Source of the DNA: Stomorhina lunata
Lineage: Eukaryota; Arthropoda; Insecta; Diptera; Rhiniidae
Reading direction: 5' to 3'
Length of the DNA: 64,000 nucleotides
Assembly: GCA_933228675.1 (NCBI GenBank)
Contig: OW121745.1
Span: 2,930,575 to 2,994,574 of the forward strand
A program made the translations under genes and the position numbers. The first letter of the stretch is position 1; every line of letters starts with the position of its first letter. Under the pieces are notes generated by a model. The model did no database searches, was not told the origin of the DNA, and saw only the letters and a list, made by a program, of their open reading frames with translations. This document shows positions 1-10,700 of the stretch, in pieces.

Positions 1-2
1 CA

Positions 3-179
3 AATTTAGCGATCCAAGAAAATACAACAGAAGAAGATCATATTTCATTGCAGGAGCCACCACCAACATCAAGTAATAGGTCAACAATAGTTTCCTCTGA
101 GGAGTCATCAACTGATCGTCCGGGGGACCCTATAATGAAATTGAAGTTGAAAAAAATAGGAGGGATGTGGCAACACTGA
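3..179 (+). pseudogene. 3' end of an LTR-retrotransposon polyprotein frame
   Basis: An open frame runs from the window edge to a TGA at 177-179 (about 58 codons). It is Ser/Pro/Glu-rich and ends in a basic Lys/Leu stretch and MWQH. No domain is recognisable in this short tail. It is read as the C-terminus of a retrotransposon polyprotein because it ends just inside what looks like a 3' LTR: a purine-rich tract (about 150-165) followed by TGTGG at 166. The superfamily cannot be decided from this fragment. A last exon of a host gene is the alternative, but the LTR-like structure argues against it. Confidence 0.45.
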
Positions 180-352
180 TGCGGTTTGCGGCGGTCATTT
201 TGTGAAGTGCCCTGGCGGCAAACGGCGTATATTATTATTAATATAACTTTGAGTTACGGATTTTGAATTGAATTGTCTCCGTGAATTAATAATATTTTAA
301 TTTGTTAAATAAACAATAAATTTGAAACATTATAGTTTATTGGAGTATTACA
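166..352 (+). repeat. Probable 3' LTR (187 bp, TG...CA)
   Basis: It starts TGTGGCAACAC right after a polypurine tract and ends GAGTATTACA, with AATAAACAATAAA polyadenylation-like motifs near 308-320. Homology to unit 2 (24422 onward) begins at the very next base, 353, which fits an LTR element inserted into unit 1 DNA. The matching 5' LTR and the rest of the element would lie left of the window, so no LTR pair can be compared here. Confidence 0.6.
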
Positions 353-1757
353 GGTGTTACAGAAAATGTTTTAATAAGTTATGTCTATAGAAAAAAATAG
401 TTATATGCATTTGATTTATTCCTAATTAAAAGAATTTTTTTCATATAGAAATGTTTTGCGAGCATTTTATATCGGAAAACAACTATTAGAAATTTGTTTA
501 AACTTTATATATATAATAGAAAATGTATTATGACATTTACGGTGAATAGGATTGAATTTGATAAGGAGAAATATATATATATATATATATATAATTTTCC
601 AAAAACTTTACCGAAAATATTTTTAACAAATGTCTCATCTGAAAATGGCCTTTTTTTATTGACAATATCTAAACTTATTAAGCTAGACAAACCTATTTTT
701 AAATTTTCCTTACTTCATGCTTATAATTTTCTTCAAATTTAAGTACTCATTCCTTCAACTTGTCAATAAACATTTTTTTTATAAATTTTAAATTTATTTT
801 AATTTTCTTCATCCTGCAAAATATATATATCATTGTGAACATCTTCAAAATGTTTTTTTTTTAATTAAATTTCTTATTTTTTGTAAACGTCCTATTACAA
901 ATAAGGAGTTGTATGTCATTAAAAGCATTTCGTAGCATAAAATAATTTTCGGGTGACATCATTAATATTATCCAATAATTTCGCTATACTAATTTCGTGT
1001 TTACTAACTGCTGTCTTGATGACGATTAAATATATTTCCCTAAAATAGTTCGACCTCAACTTTGGGTCCAAATTTGAAAATTAAGCATAGCTCAGACATG
1101 GTTAAGCCGTTTAGGCGTTATGAACGCACAAATAAATAAACTTGCACATCATTTTTATAAAATATGTATGTAGGGATAATAAAATCTGTTATTTTTCTTA
1201 AATTTTACTAAATTTTATATCATGTTGCCGTCCATTGTTTGTTCCTTAAAAATTTTAGTAATACTTGTTTCCTCTTATCTTGAATCAATCCCAAATAAGA
1301 CACACAATTTCTGCAAGTGTATTTAGTCTGTCCAGCTCAACATGCTGATTTTATATTGGTTGATTGACGATTAAATGAAAGAGTGTAAGTACACGTGTGA
1401 GTTCAATTTCCTGATTTCAGCAACTAGCTGGGCTACTTTGGTCATAACTTTTAAAAACTAGATTTGCACTGGATTCGATTAGGGTAGGGCGTAGTTGCAA
1501 AAAACTATCACAGAGAGAAATTTAGCCCTTACAGAGCCGTGAACGCCGATATATAAAGTGTTATGATCGGACTAAAGATGGCGACACAGTTAACAAAATA
1601 CAAAAAAAAAACGGTATTTGTAGGCATGGTAAAAAATAAAAAAAAAAGTTTTTAGAATTATTTTTAATTTTAGGGGGTGACTGACTCAACTTTTTTTCGA
1701 ACCACTCTACTGTGCATCATACATTATATACACTAAAGACATTAAAAACATTGAATT
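353..1757. other. Gene-free AT-rich DNA
   Basis: No credible coding frame is seen; the short frames here track A/T-rich and (TA)n sequence (571-592). Position 440/441 in a run of seven T is the empty target site of the 13.2 kb insertion found in unit 2. The stretch 1511-1720 is a dispersed repeat with a diverged inverted copy near 23970-24200. The rest is not recognised. Confidence 0.7.
1511..1720 (+). repeat. Dispersed repeat, inverted relative at 23970-24200
   Basis: The reverse complement of 23970-24200 aligns along this stretch. The best block is about 30 bases around TGATCGGACTAAAGATGGCG, with further matches around GGTATTTGTAGGC and TTAGGGGGTG. Identity drops elsewhere. It is non-coding and the family is not recognised. 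The same sequence recurs in unit 2 near 38880-39085. Confidence 0.65.
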
Positions 1758-1759
1758 TA

Positions 1760-3405
1760 CAGTGCCTCACAACCAAAGTGAGCCACCTCAATTTCAATTT
1801 TTTTTATTAAAATAATTACTAAAAGAATATTATTCTAGTATGCATCTATGCATAGATTTTACAACAGCAATTCATGTACAATATTGATGCAAAATTTTTT
1901 AATTCTTTGCTTCCAAAATAAAACAAAATATCAAAAAAGCAAAAAACATTGTAAATGCGCGTCACACTCAAAGTGAGCCACTTGATTTTGTTTTCATGTA
2001 AAATAACGGTAAATGTTTTTTTTTTCTTAAATATCTTTGCATCATTCTTATTGTTTATGCTTCAGTTGTGTATTAATGATCACACGGTGAAGATGGCATG
2101 TCAAACCAGTATTGAGATTAGAGAACTTGTGATTAAACTGTACAAAGAAGGCAAATCTCAAAGAGATATTGCAAAATTAATCAATAAGAGCCGCGGAACT
2201 ATTCAGCATATCATTCATCGCTTTACAAGAGATGGTAGAATAGCAAATAAAGAGAAAAAGATTTCTAGAAAGGCATTTTCGGAAAGGGATGAGGCGTTCT
2301 TGGTAAGAGAAATTAAAAAAAATCCTCGACTTAGTGCACCAAAACTCACGGAAATGGTCAAATGTCAATTGGATATCCACGTGAGCCCTGAAACCGTTAG
2401 AAGAGTTCTTAGAAAACACGGTTATAATGGCAGAGTAGCTAGAAAGAAGCCCTTTATTAGCAAAGTAAACCGTCAAAAACGTCTTGAGTTTGCTCGTAAA
2501 TACGTCCATAAAGATATGAGTTTCTGGCAAAAGGTATATAATTATAAAATGGAACAAAATAGCTTATAAATATGCTTGGTAAGGTTTTATTTACAGATGA
2601 GAGTAAATTTAACTTGTTTGGCTCCGACGGAAAGCAAATGGTATGGCGGCAAAAAAATTTCGAGCTTCAACCGAACAACCTCACATCAAGTATGAAGCAT
2701 GGAGGTGGCTCCGTAATGGTTTGGGGTTGTATGGCAGGCAGTGGAACTGGAAATCTGCAGCATATTCCAGGAATAATGAATAAATTTATTTACATAGACG
2801 TTTTAAAGAATAATGTCAAGGCAAGTGTTGAGAAATTGGGGATCGAAGAAGACTTTTACTTTTACCAAGACAACGATCCTAAACATAAATCTTATGTTGC
2901 CCGAGAATGGTTATTATATAACTGCCCACATGTACTTGAAGTACCCCCACATCTCCAGACTTGAATATTATTGAAAATTTATGGGCCCGTCTTGACAAAA
3001 ATATTCGAAAACATGTTATTACGTCCCAAAAGAGCCTTCTAGATGCCTTACAATCAGAGTGGAGTGCAATACCTTCAACATACACCTGCAATTTATTAGA
3101 ATCGATGCCTAGACGTCTACAAGCTGTGATTTCGGCGAAAGGTGGCCCAACTAAGTATTAATATTTTATATAAATCACATTTAATTTAAGTGGCTCACTT
3201 TTACTGTGAGGTATATTTGAAGTCATTTTTGAGTTTTTATTTTTTTTTTATACTAAGCTTATAACAAAACTAAAAAGACTGACATGTACTTGAAGCTTTC
3301 TAATGAAGTAATAAAGAAATGTAATTTTTTTGTCAATGGAATTTTCTTTTTATCAATCATATTATTTGAAAATTGACCGTGGCTCACTTTGAATGTGAGC
3401 CACTG
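1760..3405 (+). mobile_element. Tc1-like transposon 1 with IR/DR termini (unit 1)
   Basis: The outer ends are CAGTGCCTCACAACC... at left and the inverse ...GTGAGCCACTG at right, flanked by TA at 1758-1759 and 3406-3407, the Tc1/mariner target duplication. A second copy of the GTGAGCCAC motif lies inside each end (about 1958-1983 and 3189-3212). The terminal inverted repeats are therefore about 220 bp with paired direct repeats, the IR/DR arrangement known from some Tc1 elements. Total length is 1,646 bp, usual for an autonomous Tc1. The internal transposase is broken. Confidence 0.93.
2093..3161 (+). pseudogene. Tc1 transposase, two interruptions
   Basis: This is a DDE transposase that would bind the element's terminal repeats and cut and paste it into TA sites. 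I start it at ATG 2093 (MACQTS), because the upstream in-frame codons lie inside the terminal repeat. The N-terminal half carries paired helix-turn-helix domains (about residues 5-110: KLYKEGKSQRDIAKLI, then SPETVRRVLRKHGY). The catalytic acidic residues sit in FTDESKFN (about 2596), QDNDPKH (about 2869) and IIENLW (about 2973). The frame is broken twice: by about 50 bp between WQK and VLFTDES (about 2534-2583), which begins GT and ends AG, and by a one-base shift near 2945-2955 just before the PDLN box. If the 50 bp were spliced, a single frameshift would remain. Confidence 0.88.
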
Positions 3406-4333
3406 TACTTTTTGCACATATGCATATTTGCTTAAAAACAAGAACGAAGTTAGTACTTTATTAGATGACAGATTTCGTAAATTTTATTGTTTTCACCTAT
3501 TACTAGTAAAATTTAGTTTTTTACATAAATATAAAAATTTTTTAAAAACTTAAGGAGATTTTACAATATGACTTTGATTTCCGATTTATGAATTCGACTT
3601 CCTAATGAAAGTAGTAATATGGCATCGTTCATTCATGTGCATATACACGACATGTTCACGAGTACAGTCATAGTTGTACACTAGGATTACAGATAATGTG
3701 AATATGTATATATGTATATAAAATTCTATGTATGTAATGTATGTAACGTATAGACTCAAAACGGCTACGCCGCTTCTGATGAAATTTTCAGAATATCCAA
3801 ATTGCACCACCAATGCTTAGTAGAGTGCCAGTTATTTTTTAAAGTTGAAATTTGTATGCGGCCAACCCCAGAGTTCAAAATAATAAAAAAATTATCCCTT
3901 GGAAATTTTAGGTCAATCGGATGGGGGAAAGCGTGCCTATGGCCCGCCCAATATTGCAGAATACTTGAGTTTTTACTTTGATTGTAAATAGCTTAATTAA
4001 TACTTTAGAATAACTAAAATCCAAAGTATGACCTGATTTACAATTCTATGGCCTGTAATTACTAAATACCTGAGTTTCGTTAAAATAATATTAAATTTAT
4101 TTAGTTTATTCATATTAGAAAATTTTACTTTCTTCTCAGGTCGGCTTCAAAAATCATTTTTAATTTTTTTAAATTTTGTTCAACAAACATTAGAAATAAT
4201 TAATTATCGTTTCAGGTTCATAAAAAACAAATAAGAAAATAAAACACAAAAAATGGTGGGGATGTCTTGAACCGTTTCGCCGTACCTGCTATTTGAAACC
4301 TTAGTATTTATAATGAATATTTCTCTCATATTT

Positions 4334-4377
<44 letters not shown>
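3406..4377. other. Gene-free DNA between two Tc1 elements
   Basis: No gene is seen. The sequence is AT-rich, with ATGTATGT-type short repeats near 3705-3750. It ends in a (CT)n run (about 4334-4350) followed by (AT)n (4351-4377), whose last TA is the target site of the next Tc1. The stretch around 3750-3960 is GC-richer but not recognised. Confidence 0.65.
4334..4377. repeat. (CT)n-(AT)n microsatellite
   Basis: A CT dinucleotide run changes directly into an AT run ending at the Tc1 terminus at 4378. The AT part is longer in unit 2 (to 41759), so it has changed length since the duplication. Confidence 0.9.
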
Positions 4378-4380
<3 letters not shown>

Positions 4381-5608
4381 TGTGCCGCAAAACTAAGGAC
4401 ACACTTGCTTCTTTTTTATATTTTACAAATTTTCTGTTGTAATAGCAATAATGTTATTACAATACTATTGTATACTATTGGCTTTAATGTTGCTCTTAAT
4501 TTCAGCATAAGAAAAGATTTGGTCTTTTTAATACATTCCTAAAAAAATCTAGTTGTATTTGAAAAACCTATAATATGGTAACGCAAAACTAAGGGCACAC
4601 TTGTTCTTTACTTGGAATAACGGTACAAGTCACACACAAAACGAATGAAAATATAGCTGAATTGTATAAAAAGCATTGTAATCACATAACGGTGAGAAAA
4701 GTTATCCAACGCAAAATAAAAGAAAATAGAATCGAAAATAAAACTGTAAGTGGCCGTCCATCCAAGTTAACAGAGAAAGATAAACGTCTCATTAAGCGTA
4801 CAATTGAGAAAAATCCGTTCACCAGCGCCACCAAAATAGCAGCAGACCTCGAAAGATACCAAAATACAAAAGTTTCCCCTGATACCGTTCGAAGGTGATT
4901 AGCTGATCAGGGATTAAAGTCATGTGTTCCCAGAAAAAAGCCACATGTAAACAAGATTAATAGAGCCAAGCGTATAGATTTCGCAAAAACTTATTTAAAT
5001 AAGTCTCAAGAGTTCTGGGACAAACTAATATTCACCGATGAATCTAAATATAACATATTTGGTTCCGATGGACTAAAAGTATGGCGCAGAGAAGGGGAAG
5101 CCTTAAATCCAAAAATTACGGTGAAGACTGTGAAACATGGAGGTGGAAGTGTCATGGTATGGGCTGTATGTCATCTTCTGGGGTTGGTAATATGGTTTTT
5201 GTTGAAAATACAATGGACCAATATGTCTATTTAGACATTTTAAAAAATAACCTAAAGAAAAGTGCTTCAAAATTGGGTTTAGCTAACGACTTCTACTTCC
5301 AGCAAGATAACGACCCGAAGCATACAGCCCATAAGGTGCAAATGTGGATTCTTTATAACACCCCACATACCCTCAAAACTCCTCCACAAAGTCCAGACCT
5401 CAATCCCATAGAACATTTATGGGAAATTTTGGAGAGAAATGTGCGAAAATCCGGAACAAAGTACAGCTAAAACAGGTTCTTTTGGAGGAATGGAACAAAA
5501 TAAGTGCCGAAACAACAAAATCGTTAGTAGGTTCCATGAGCAATCGGTTGAAAGCTGTATTGTTTATGTAAATAAATTTTTTTTCAAAAAAACTTAAAAA
5601 CATATTGA
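4378..5608 (+). mobile_element. Tc1-like transposon 2, left and central part (unit 1)
   Basis: The left end is CAGTGTGCCGCAAAACTAAG, preceded by TA, and a second direct repeat of the motif (CGCAAAACTAAGGGCACAC) lies at about 4579-4601. The element differs from Tc1 element 1 in both ends and coding sequence. Its body is cut at 5608/5609 by the LTR of a minus-strand errantivirus-like element. A right end of the same family sits on the far side of that element (12218-12436). Confidence 0.9.
4641..5571 (+). pseudogene. Tc1 transposase remnant
   Basis: The frame reads as a Tc1 DDE transposase but has no initiator ATG; its N-terminal helix-turn-helix is incomplete, with similarity starting near ELYKKHCNH. 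The second DNA-binding part (SGRPSKLTEKDKRLIKR) is clear. The catalytic boxes are FTDESKYN (about 5034), QDNDPKH (about 5306) and LNPIEHLW (about 5400). Lesions are a TGA at 4896-4898, a one-base deletion near 5163 in the VMVWG region, and another shift near 5445-5452 before the C-terminus. It cannot make an active protein. The unit 2 copy carries the same lesions, so they predate the duplication. Confidence 0.88.
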
Positions 5609-5975
5609 AGTTAATCAAGGACGTTTCCTTGATATAAAAAAAGTCGCTGTCAGGCCACATAGGTGGCCTGACAGCTTGTGTACCCACACAACCGTTTAAT
5701 AAAACACAAGTTCAGTATTCGGAGTCAGAACTCTGATTGATTTTATTATTCTTAATTTGATTAATTATAACTTCTACAATAACTTAACTTATTGTGGGAA
5801 AATGCTTATTATGCTGTTTTACATACTTTAGTTTATCGAGCATTTTCAATACGGATCATATTGCAACACGCGCAGACATTTATTGCGTTGGTTGCATTAT
5901 GATTTCACAATAAAGTTCAATATACTATTTCTATGTCATACTTAAGTTAGTTAGGGAATAATTGGGGTGTTAACT
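5609..5975 (-). repeat. 3' LTR of the errantivirus-like element (367 bp)
   Basis: On the minus strand it begins AGTTAACACCCC directly after a polypurine tract and ends GATTAACT, giving AGTTAA...TTAACT inverted ends like those of gypsy-type LTRs. Near its end lies a palindrome, CTGTCAGGCCAC...GTGGCCTGACAG (5649-5676). The LTR abuts Tc1 sequence at 5608. Confidence 0.75.
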
Positions 5976-5987
5976 CCTTCCCGTTTA
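5976..5987 (-). other. Polypurine tract
   Basis: On the minus strand the sequence AAACGGGAAGG immediately precedes the LTR start. This is the usual primer for plus-strand DNA synthesis in LTR elements. In unit 2 the homologous tract has changed to a longer G run. Confidence 0.65.
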
Positions 5988-6006
5988 AATATCAGCGTCC
6001 CGCTGA

Positions 6007-7455
6007 TTAAGCGATAGTTTCGGTGGATTGTATGGCTGGAATTTCAATTGTTGTAAAAATTCTTCTCCACAGAATAATAATAATGATTCCAATTATAACC
6101 AGTAAGAAATAGCCTGTTAACTGCGACCAGAATGAGAGATGCAAATGATACTTTAGGTAGCCAATATGTTCAATATTCTTTTCGTGGAGTTCGTGCAAGA
6201 ATTTCACATCAAGCTTACGTTCCTTTTCGTACACATTGGCGAGTAAAGGAGGTAGAGCCTGTGTAGTGGTTATTTTTCGATTTTCGAATATTCTTTCTCC
6301 AATTCTAATTGTTTCATTAAAAAATTTTATTAGGTACGTTCCTTCTAGACTTCTTTCATTCTTTTGCGAGTAAATAATACATTTGAAATTGGTTAAATAT
6401 ATAAGATCGGCTTCTAATTGTTCAACTACAACCTCTTTGTTTGACAGAAAAGTACAATTTGCATTGATACCTCTCAATATTTTTGACAAGCAGTCATCAC
6501 TATTAAGCTCCTTTAGCTGTTGTGTATTGCAAATTGTCGTATTACTGATCGTCATGCAGCTAGTTTTAATGCCATAAACGTTGTCGTGGTTCAACAGGAC
6601 TGAATTATATTTTAAGTCAAGTTGCCTGTTTTGAATAATTGCTGCTTTTATCGTAATTCTCTCAAATTTGTTTGGGTTCACTTTCGGTATTGAAAGAACG
6701 TATAGTAGAGATGTTCCATTCGAAAAAATACTAGGCTTTCCGTATTCAATAGCCTCAACCTCATTGTTGTATGGCAATGAATCTACTTCAGACAATATTC
6801 GGTGGATTTCTTCCATATCTAGAAGATTGGTATTGATTATTCCACTTTTAGCTAGCTGACAAGCTCGCACAACTTCTTCGATATCCTCCTTTACAATAAG
6901 GAGCTGATTTAATGACTTCATTGTAAATTCTTCTGCTTCAGACTTTGATATTTTGTTATTAAAGCTTTTAATCAAATCATTCATTTTATTAATGGTTTTA
7001 TCAGTCGCATCAAATAGCTTATTATTTATAGCATATTGGTGCTCATTATTGTCTATTAATCTTTCCTGGCTTTGTAATATTTGATTCCAGTCTGCTGCGT
7101 CTGGATTCCCAGCAATCCATTTCCATGCTGAACCAATCCAATCTATAGATCTCTTAGTTCTTTTTATACTTTTAATTGAATTTAATCGATCGTAGGACTT
7201 TTGAAGGTAGTATTTAAAAGCCTCTTTGTTAAGTTCATTGTCTTCTATAGATAAAAAGACCTCAGCAGTGGTATTAAGTATTCCTTCAATTTTTTCAAGA
7301 TTTATAATATGAACCATATTAAAATAGCCATTTACTATCCACCCTTCTCCATGTTTGACTGTCACAATTGGTGACTGGTATTCAAATACCTGGTAGGCAC
7401 CAACGATGGGGAGTAATAAGAGTATGCTTAAGTGATAAAAATTAAAATAAGACAA
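6007..7455 (-). CDS. Env-like fusion glycoprotein of an errantivirus
   Basis: This is a 482-residue frame, a usual length for errantivirus envelope proteins, which resemble baculovirus F proteins. Visible parts are an N-terminal hydrophobic signal (residues about 5-20), a furin-type site RTKR (99-102), a hydrophobic segment rich in Trp and Gly just after it that fits a fusion peptide region, several Asn-X-Ser/Thr sites, and a C-terminal transmembrane helix (about 446-464) with a short cytoplasmic tail. It would act at the cell or particle surface. It lies downstream of pol, separated by 309 bp of AT-rich DNA; in gypsy-type elements env is made from a spliced RNA. The frame is intact and identical in the two units. 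Whether it is expressed cannot be seen. Confidence 0.88.
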   Translation of the reverse strand: MSYFNFYHLSILLLLPIVGAYQVFEYQSPIVTVKHGEGWIVNGYFNMVHIINLEKIEGILNTTAEVFLSIEDNELNKEAFKYYLQKSYDRLNSIKSIKRTKRSIDWIGSAWKWIAGNPDAADWNQILQSQERLIDNNEHQYAINNKLFDATDKTINKMNDLIKSFNNKISKSEAEEFTMKSLNQLLIVKEDIEEVVRACQLAKSGIINTNLLDMEEIHRILSEVDSLPYNNEVEAIEYGKPSIFSNGTSLLYVLSIPKVNPNKFERITIKAAIIQNRQLDLKYNSVLLNHDNVYGIKTSCMTISNTTICNTQQLKELNSDDCLSKILRGINANCTFLSNKEVVVEQLEADLIYLTNFKCIIYSQKNERSLEGTYLIKFFNETIRIGERIFENRKITTTQALPPLLANVYEKERKLDVKFLHELHEKNIEHIGYLKYHLHLSFWSQLTGYFLLVIIGIIIIILWRRIFTTIEIPAIQSTETIA

Positions 7456-7764
7456 AATTTAACTAATTGTTTAAAGTTTAAAATTATATGATTAATATAT
7501 AGATTTTCCCACTTTTATGTATAAATTAACATGATCATAATTTGGTAACAAAGACATTATTTTTTTTTAAGATTTTTTCCAATTTTTTATGTAATTTGTT
7601 AAGTTTTGGCTTATTGCCTTATTGGATTACAAAATAAAAGAAAACAAATTTATTAACTACAGATTTTCAACTTTACTTATTTAAAAAAATTTTTTTTTTT
7701 TTTTTTTAATAAATTTATTAACTATATATTTTTTACTTCTACTTTAATTATTTTTATTTTTCTC
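7456..7764. other. AT-rich spacer between pol and env
   Basis: There is no coding frame; long A and T runs dominate (for example 7683-7708). It is internal to the errantivirus-like element. Confidence 0.7.
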
Positions 7765-10700
7765 TTAATTAGGTGTCTCCAGTACAGGTTTCTTAAGCTG
7801 GGACTTATGGTATTTCCTTCCCTTGTTCGTGAAAAATGTTACCCGATTATCCTTGGAAACTTTATGTCGTTTATAAAGCGGCTTATGTTTAGGTTTAATT
7901 TGCTTGTCCCTTATAAGGACATTTTGATTCTCTTCTAAGCTTATTGGAACCGATCTATTCCTATTTAACCGTTCATTCGTGGCTTTTTGATTCTTTTCAA
8001 TAAGTCCCCGAATGTCTTGGTTTACCTGATCACGGAAGTTAACCAATTCTTGATAATTAAACCTTTCAGATCTATTAAAAAATATGTCGGAAGGTTTCTT
8101 TTTAATAACCGAATGTATCGTGTTATTGTATCGATCTACAGCAAGGTAAATCTTGTCTTTTGGATTGAGGTTCTTTATTTCCATAGAAATGCAACGATAA
8201 ATCTCTATTAGTGTTGAGTGAAATCTCTCCACCTGTCCATTAACCTCACTTTTCTGAGTAGGTGTTAGGTAAAACTCAATGTTAAGAGATCTAATAAAAT
8301 TCAATATTGTAGGAGTTAGGAAGCCTCTTTCGTTATCCGACACTATTATACGTGGAACTGTAAAGTAATGAAGAACTTTAGCTAATTTACCTCTTAAGTG
8401 AATTGCAGAACGGTTCCTTATATGAAAAAGTTTTGCAAACTTTGAAAACTTATCAATGCAACTAATGAACTTAAAACCTTGAATTTCAAATATATCCACA
8501 TGCAAAATTTCGCAAGGATACGTAGGGATAGGGGTTGGATGCAACTTTGGCTTAGTGGGTTGTCTCTCATACTTATTTAGCTTGCATATTTCGCAATTTT
8601 TGGTATAATTGTAAATAAGGCTCCTCATATGAGGAAAGTAATACTTTTCCAAAATTTGTAAACCGTTTTCTTTAGGATTGCGATGAGCCCTCTTATGCTC
8701 ATTTTCTATTATTTCACAAACTTTTTCTGGATTAGTGATATCCTCTACGACTCGTTGGGTGATTCTCAGTTTATATGACATGAAATGATTTAGGTATACC
8801 CTATTTAATAATGGAATGAAACATTCAGGGATTTTTATGCCGTTCACGCATCTTGGATTTAAACACTTTTTAAGCGTTTCTATCAACGATTGGGAAGAGA
8901 TTTGGTCTAAGTTAGCATGATGTCTAGTAACTCCTGGATGTGGCTTTATACTACTGTGTAACTCTTTGCCCTGTCGTATTATAATTTGGTTCTTAAAAAC
9001 GTTTATAGGAGCTTCCACGTGAGCAATTAAATCAGTGGAATCTTGTTGGGCACTATGCGCAGTACCGTCATCCCCCTCATTGGCCGTTATAGTTTCGGAA
9101 TCACCTTCCGAGGCAGTAATTGTATTATCGCTAAGCAAAAAAACTTGATTAAGATTTGATCCTAATCTAGATAAAGCGTCAGCCACGACATTCGATTTTC
9201 CGGGTTTGTATATTAGTTCGTAATTGTATTCCTCAATCCTAGCTTTCCATCTCTTCAACTTAGCGTTGTGATTTTGATTTCCTAAAGCATAGGTAAGCGG
9301 TTGATGGTCAGTGAAGATTTTTACTTTTTTTGCACCGTAAAGGTAAGACCGTAAATTATCTAGGGCCCAAACAATGGCCAACATTTCTTTCTCAATGGTC
9401 GCATAATTTTCTTCAGCCGTTTTTAGCGAACGAGAAATGAATGCTATAGGCTTATCTGCACCTGCAGTATCCTGGGATAAAACTGCTCCAATAGCATAGT
9501 TGGAAGCATCAGTAGTCAAATTAAAAGGACGATCAAAATCTGGGAATGCCAAAACTTCGGATGACACTAATAAGATTTTCAATTCGTTGAAAGCCTCGAG
9601 TGCCTCCTCCGTTAGTGTAACAGGTATTTTCTTAGACCTATTAGCCTTTACCTGGGCGTTTTCGCCACGTGTTAGATTAGTCAAAGGTTTGGCAACCTTT
9701 GCATAGTCTCTGATAAACTTTCTATAATAGGAAGTCATACCGAGAAAACTTTTTAAGTCCTTTAATGTGCTAGGCGGAGCTAGATTTTGTATAGCTTCAA
9801 CTTTCTGAGGATCTGCTCGTATTCCGTCTTCTGAGACAATATATCCTAAAAAGGATACTTTTGTTTGGAGGAAGTGGGTTTTTTCTAGATTCACCTTAAG
9901 TTGAGATTCTAATAATTTTTCAAATATGGTTTCTATATTCTTCAAATGGTCATCAACATCACAACCATAGACAATGATATCGTCTATATACACATAGCAT
10001 ATCTTCCCGATGTGTTCTTTTAATACATCGTCAATCATCCTTTGGAAAATAGACGGTGCATTTTTCAATCCAAAAGGCAGACGCAAAAATTCAAATTTTC
10101 CATTTAGGGTGGAAAAGGCCGTTTTGTGGATATCAGATTCTTTCATCGGAATTTGATGAAAACCAGAGGTCAAATCCAAAGTTGTAAAATATTTGGCCTT
10201 GCCTAAGCTCGCTAAAGTCGAATTGATATCCGGTATTGGATAAGTGTCAGAAATGGTAACTGAATTTAACCTTTTGAAGTCAATAACCATTCTATATTGT
10301 TTTTCCCCATTCGGCTTTGGCTTTTTGGGTACAACCCATATTGGAGAATTATAAGGGCTGCTTGAGGGTCTTATTATATTTTGGGTTAACAATTCCGAAA
10401 TTTGCTCTTCTACAATTGGGCGCATATTTGCAGGATAGGGATAGCTTTTGGTGTAGATAGCCTCATCGGTAGTAGTTTTAATTTCTGCTCTTATAGTGGT
10501 AGTGACCATTTTACCTGCTTCAAGTGGACCAAATAATTCGCTGTATTTATCAATTAATTTTTTTATTTTAGGAACCACCTCTTGTGGGAGATCTTGGGAT
10601 ATAAAATTAATCTCCTGAGAAAATTTCTCATTGAGGGGCAGAACTGTGCCTGAATTAAGAGTCAATGTATTATTTTCTCTGTTGATAATAGCTCCTAAAG

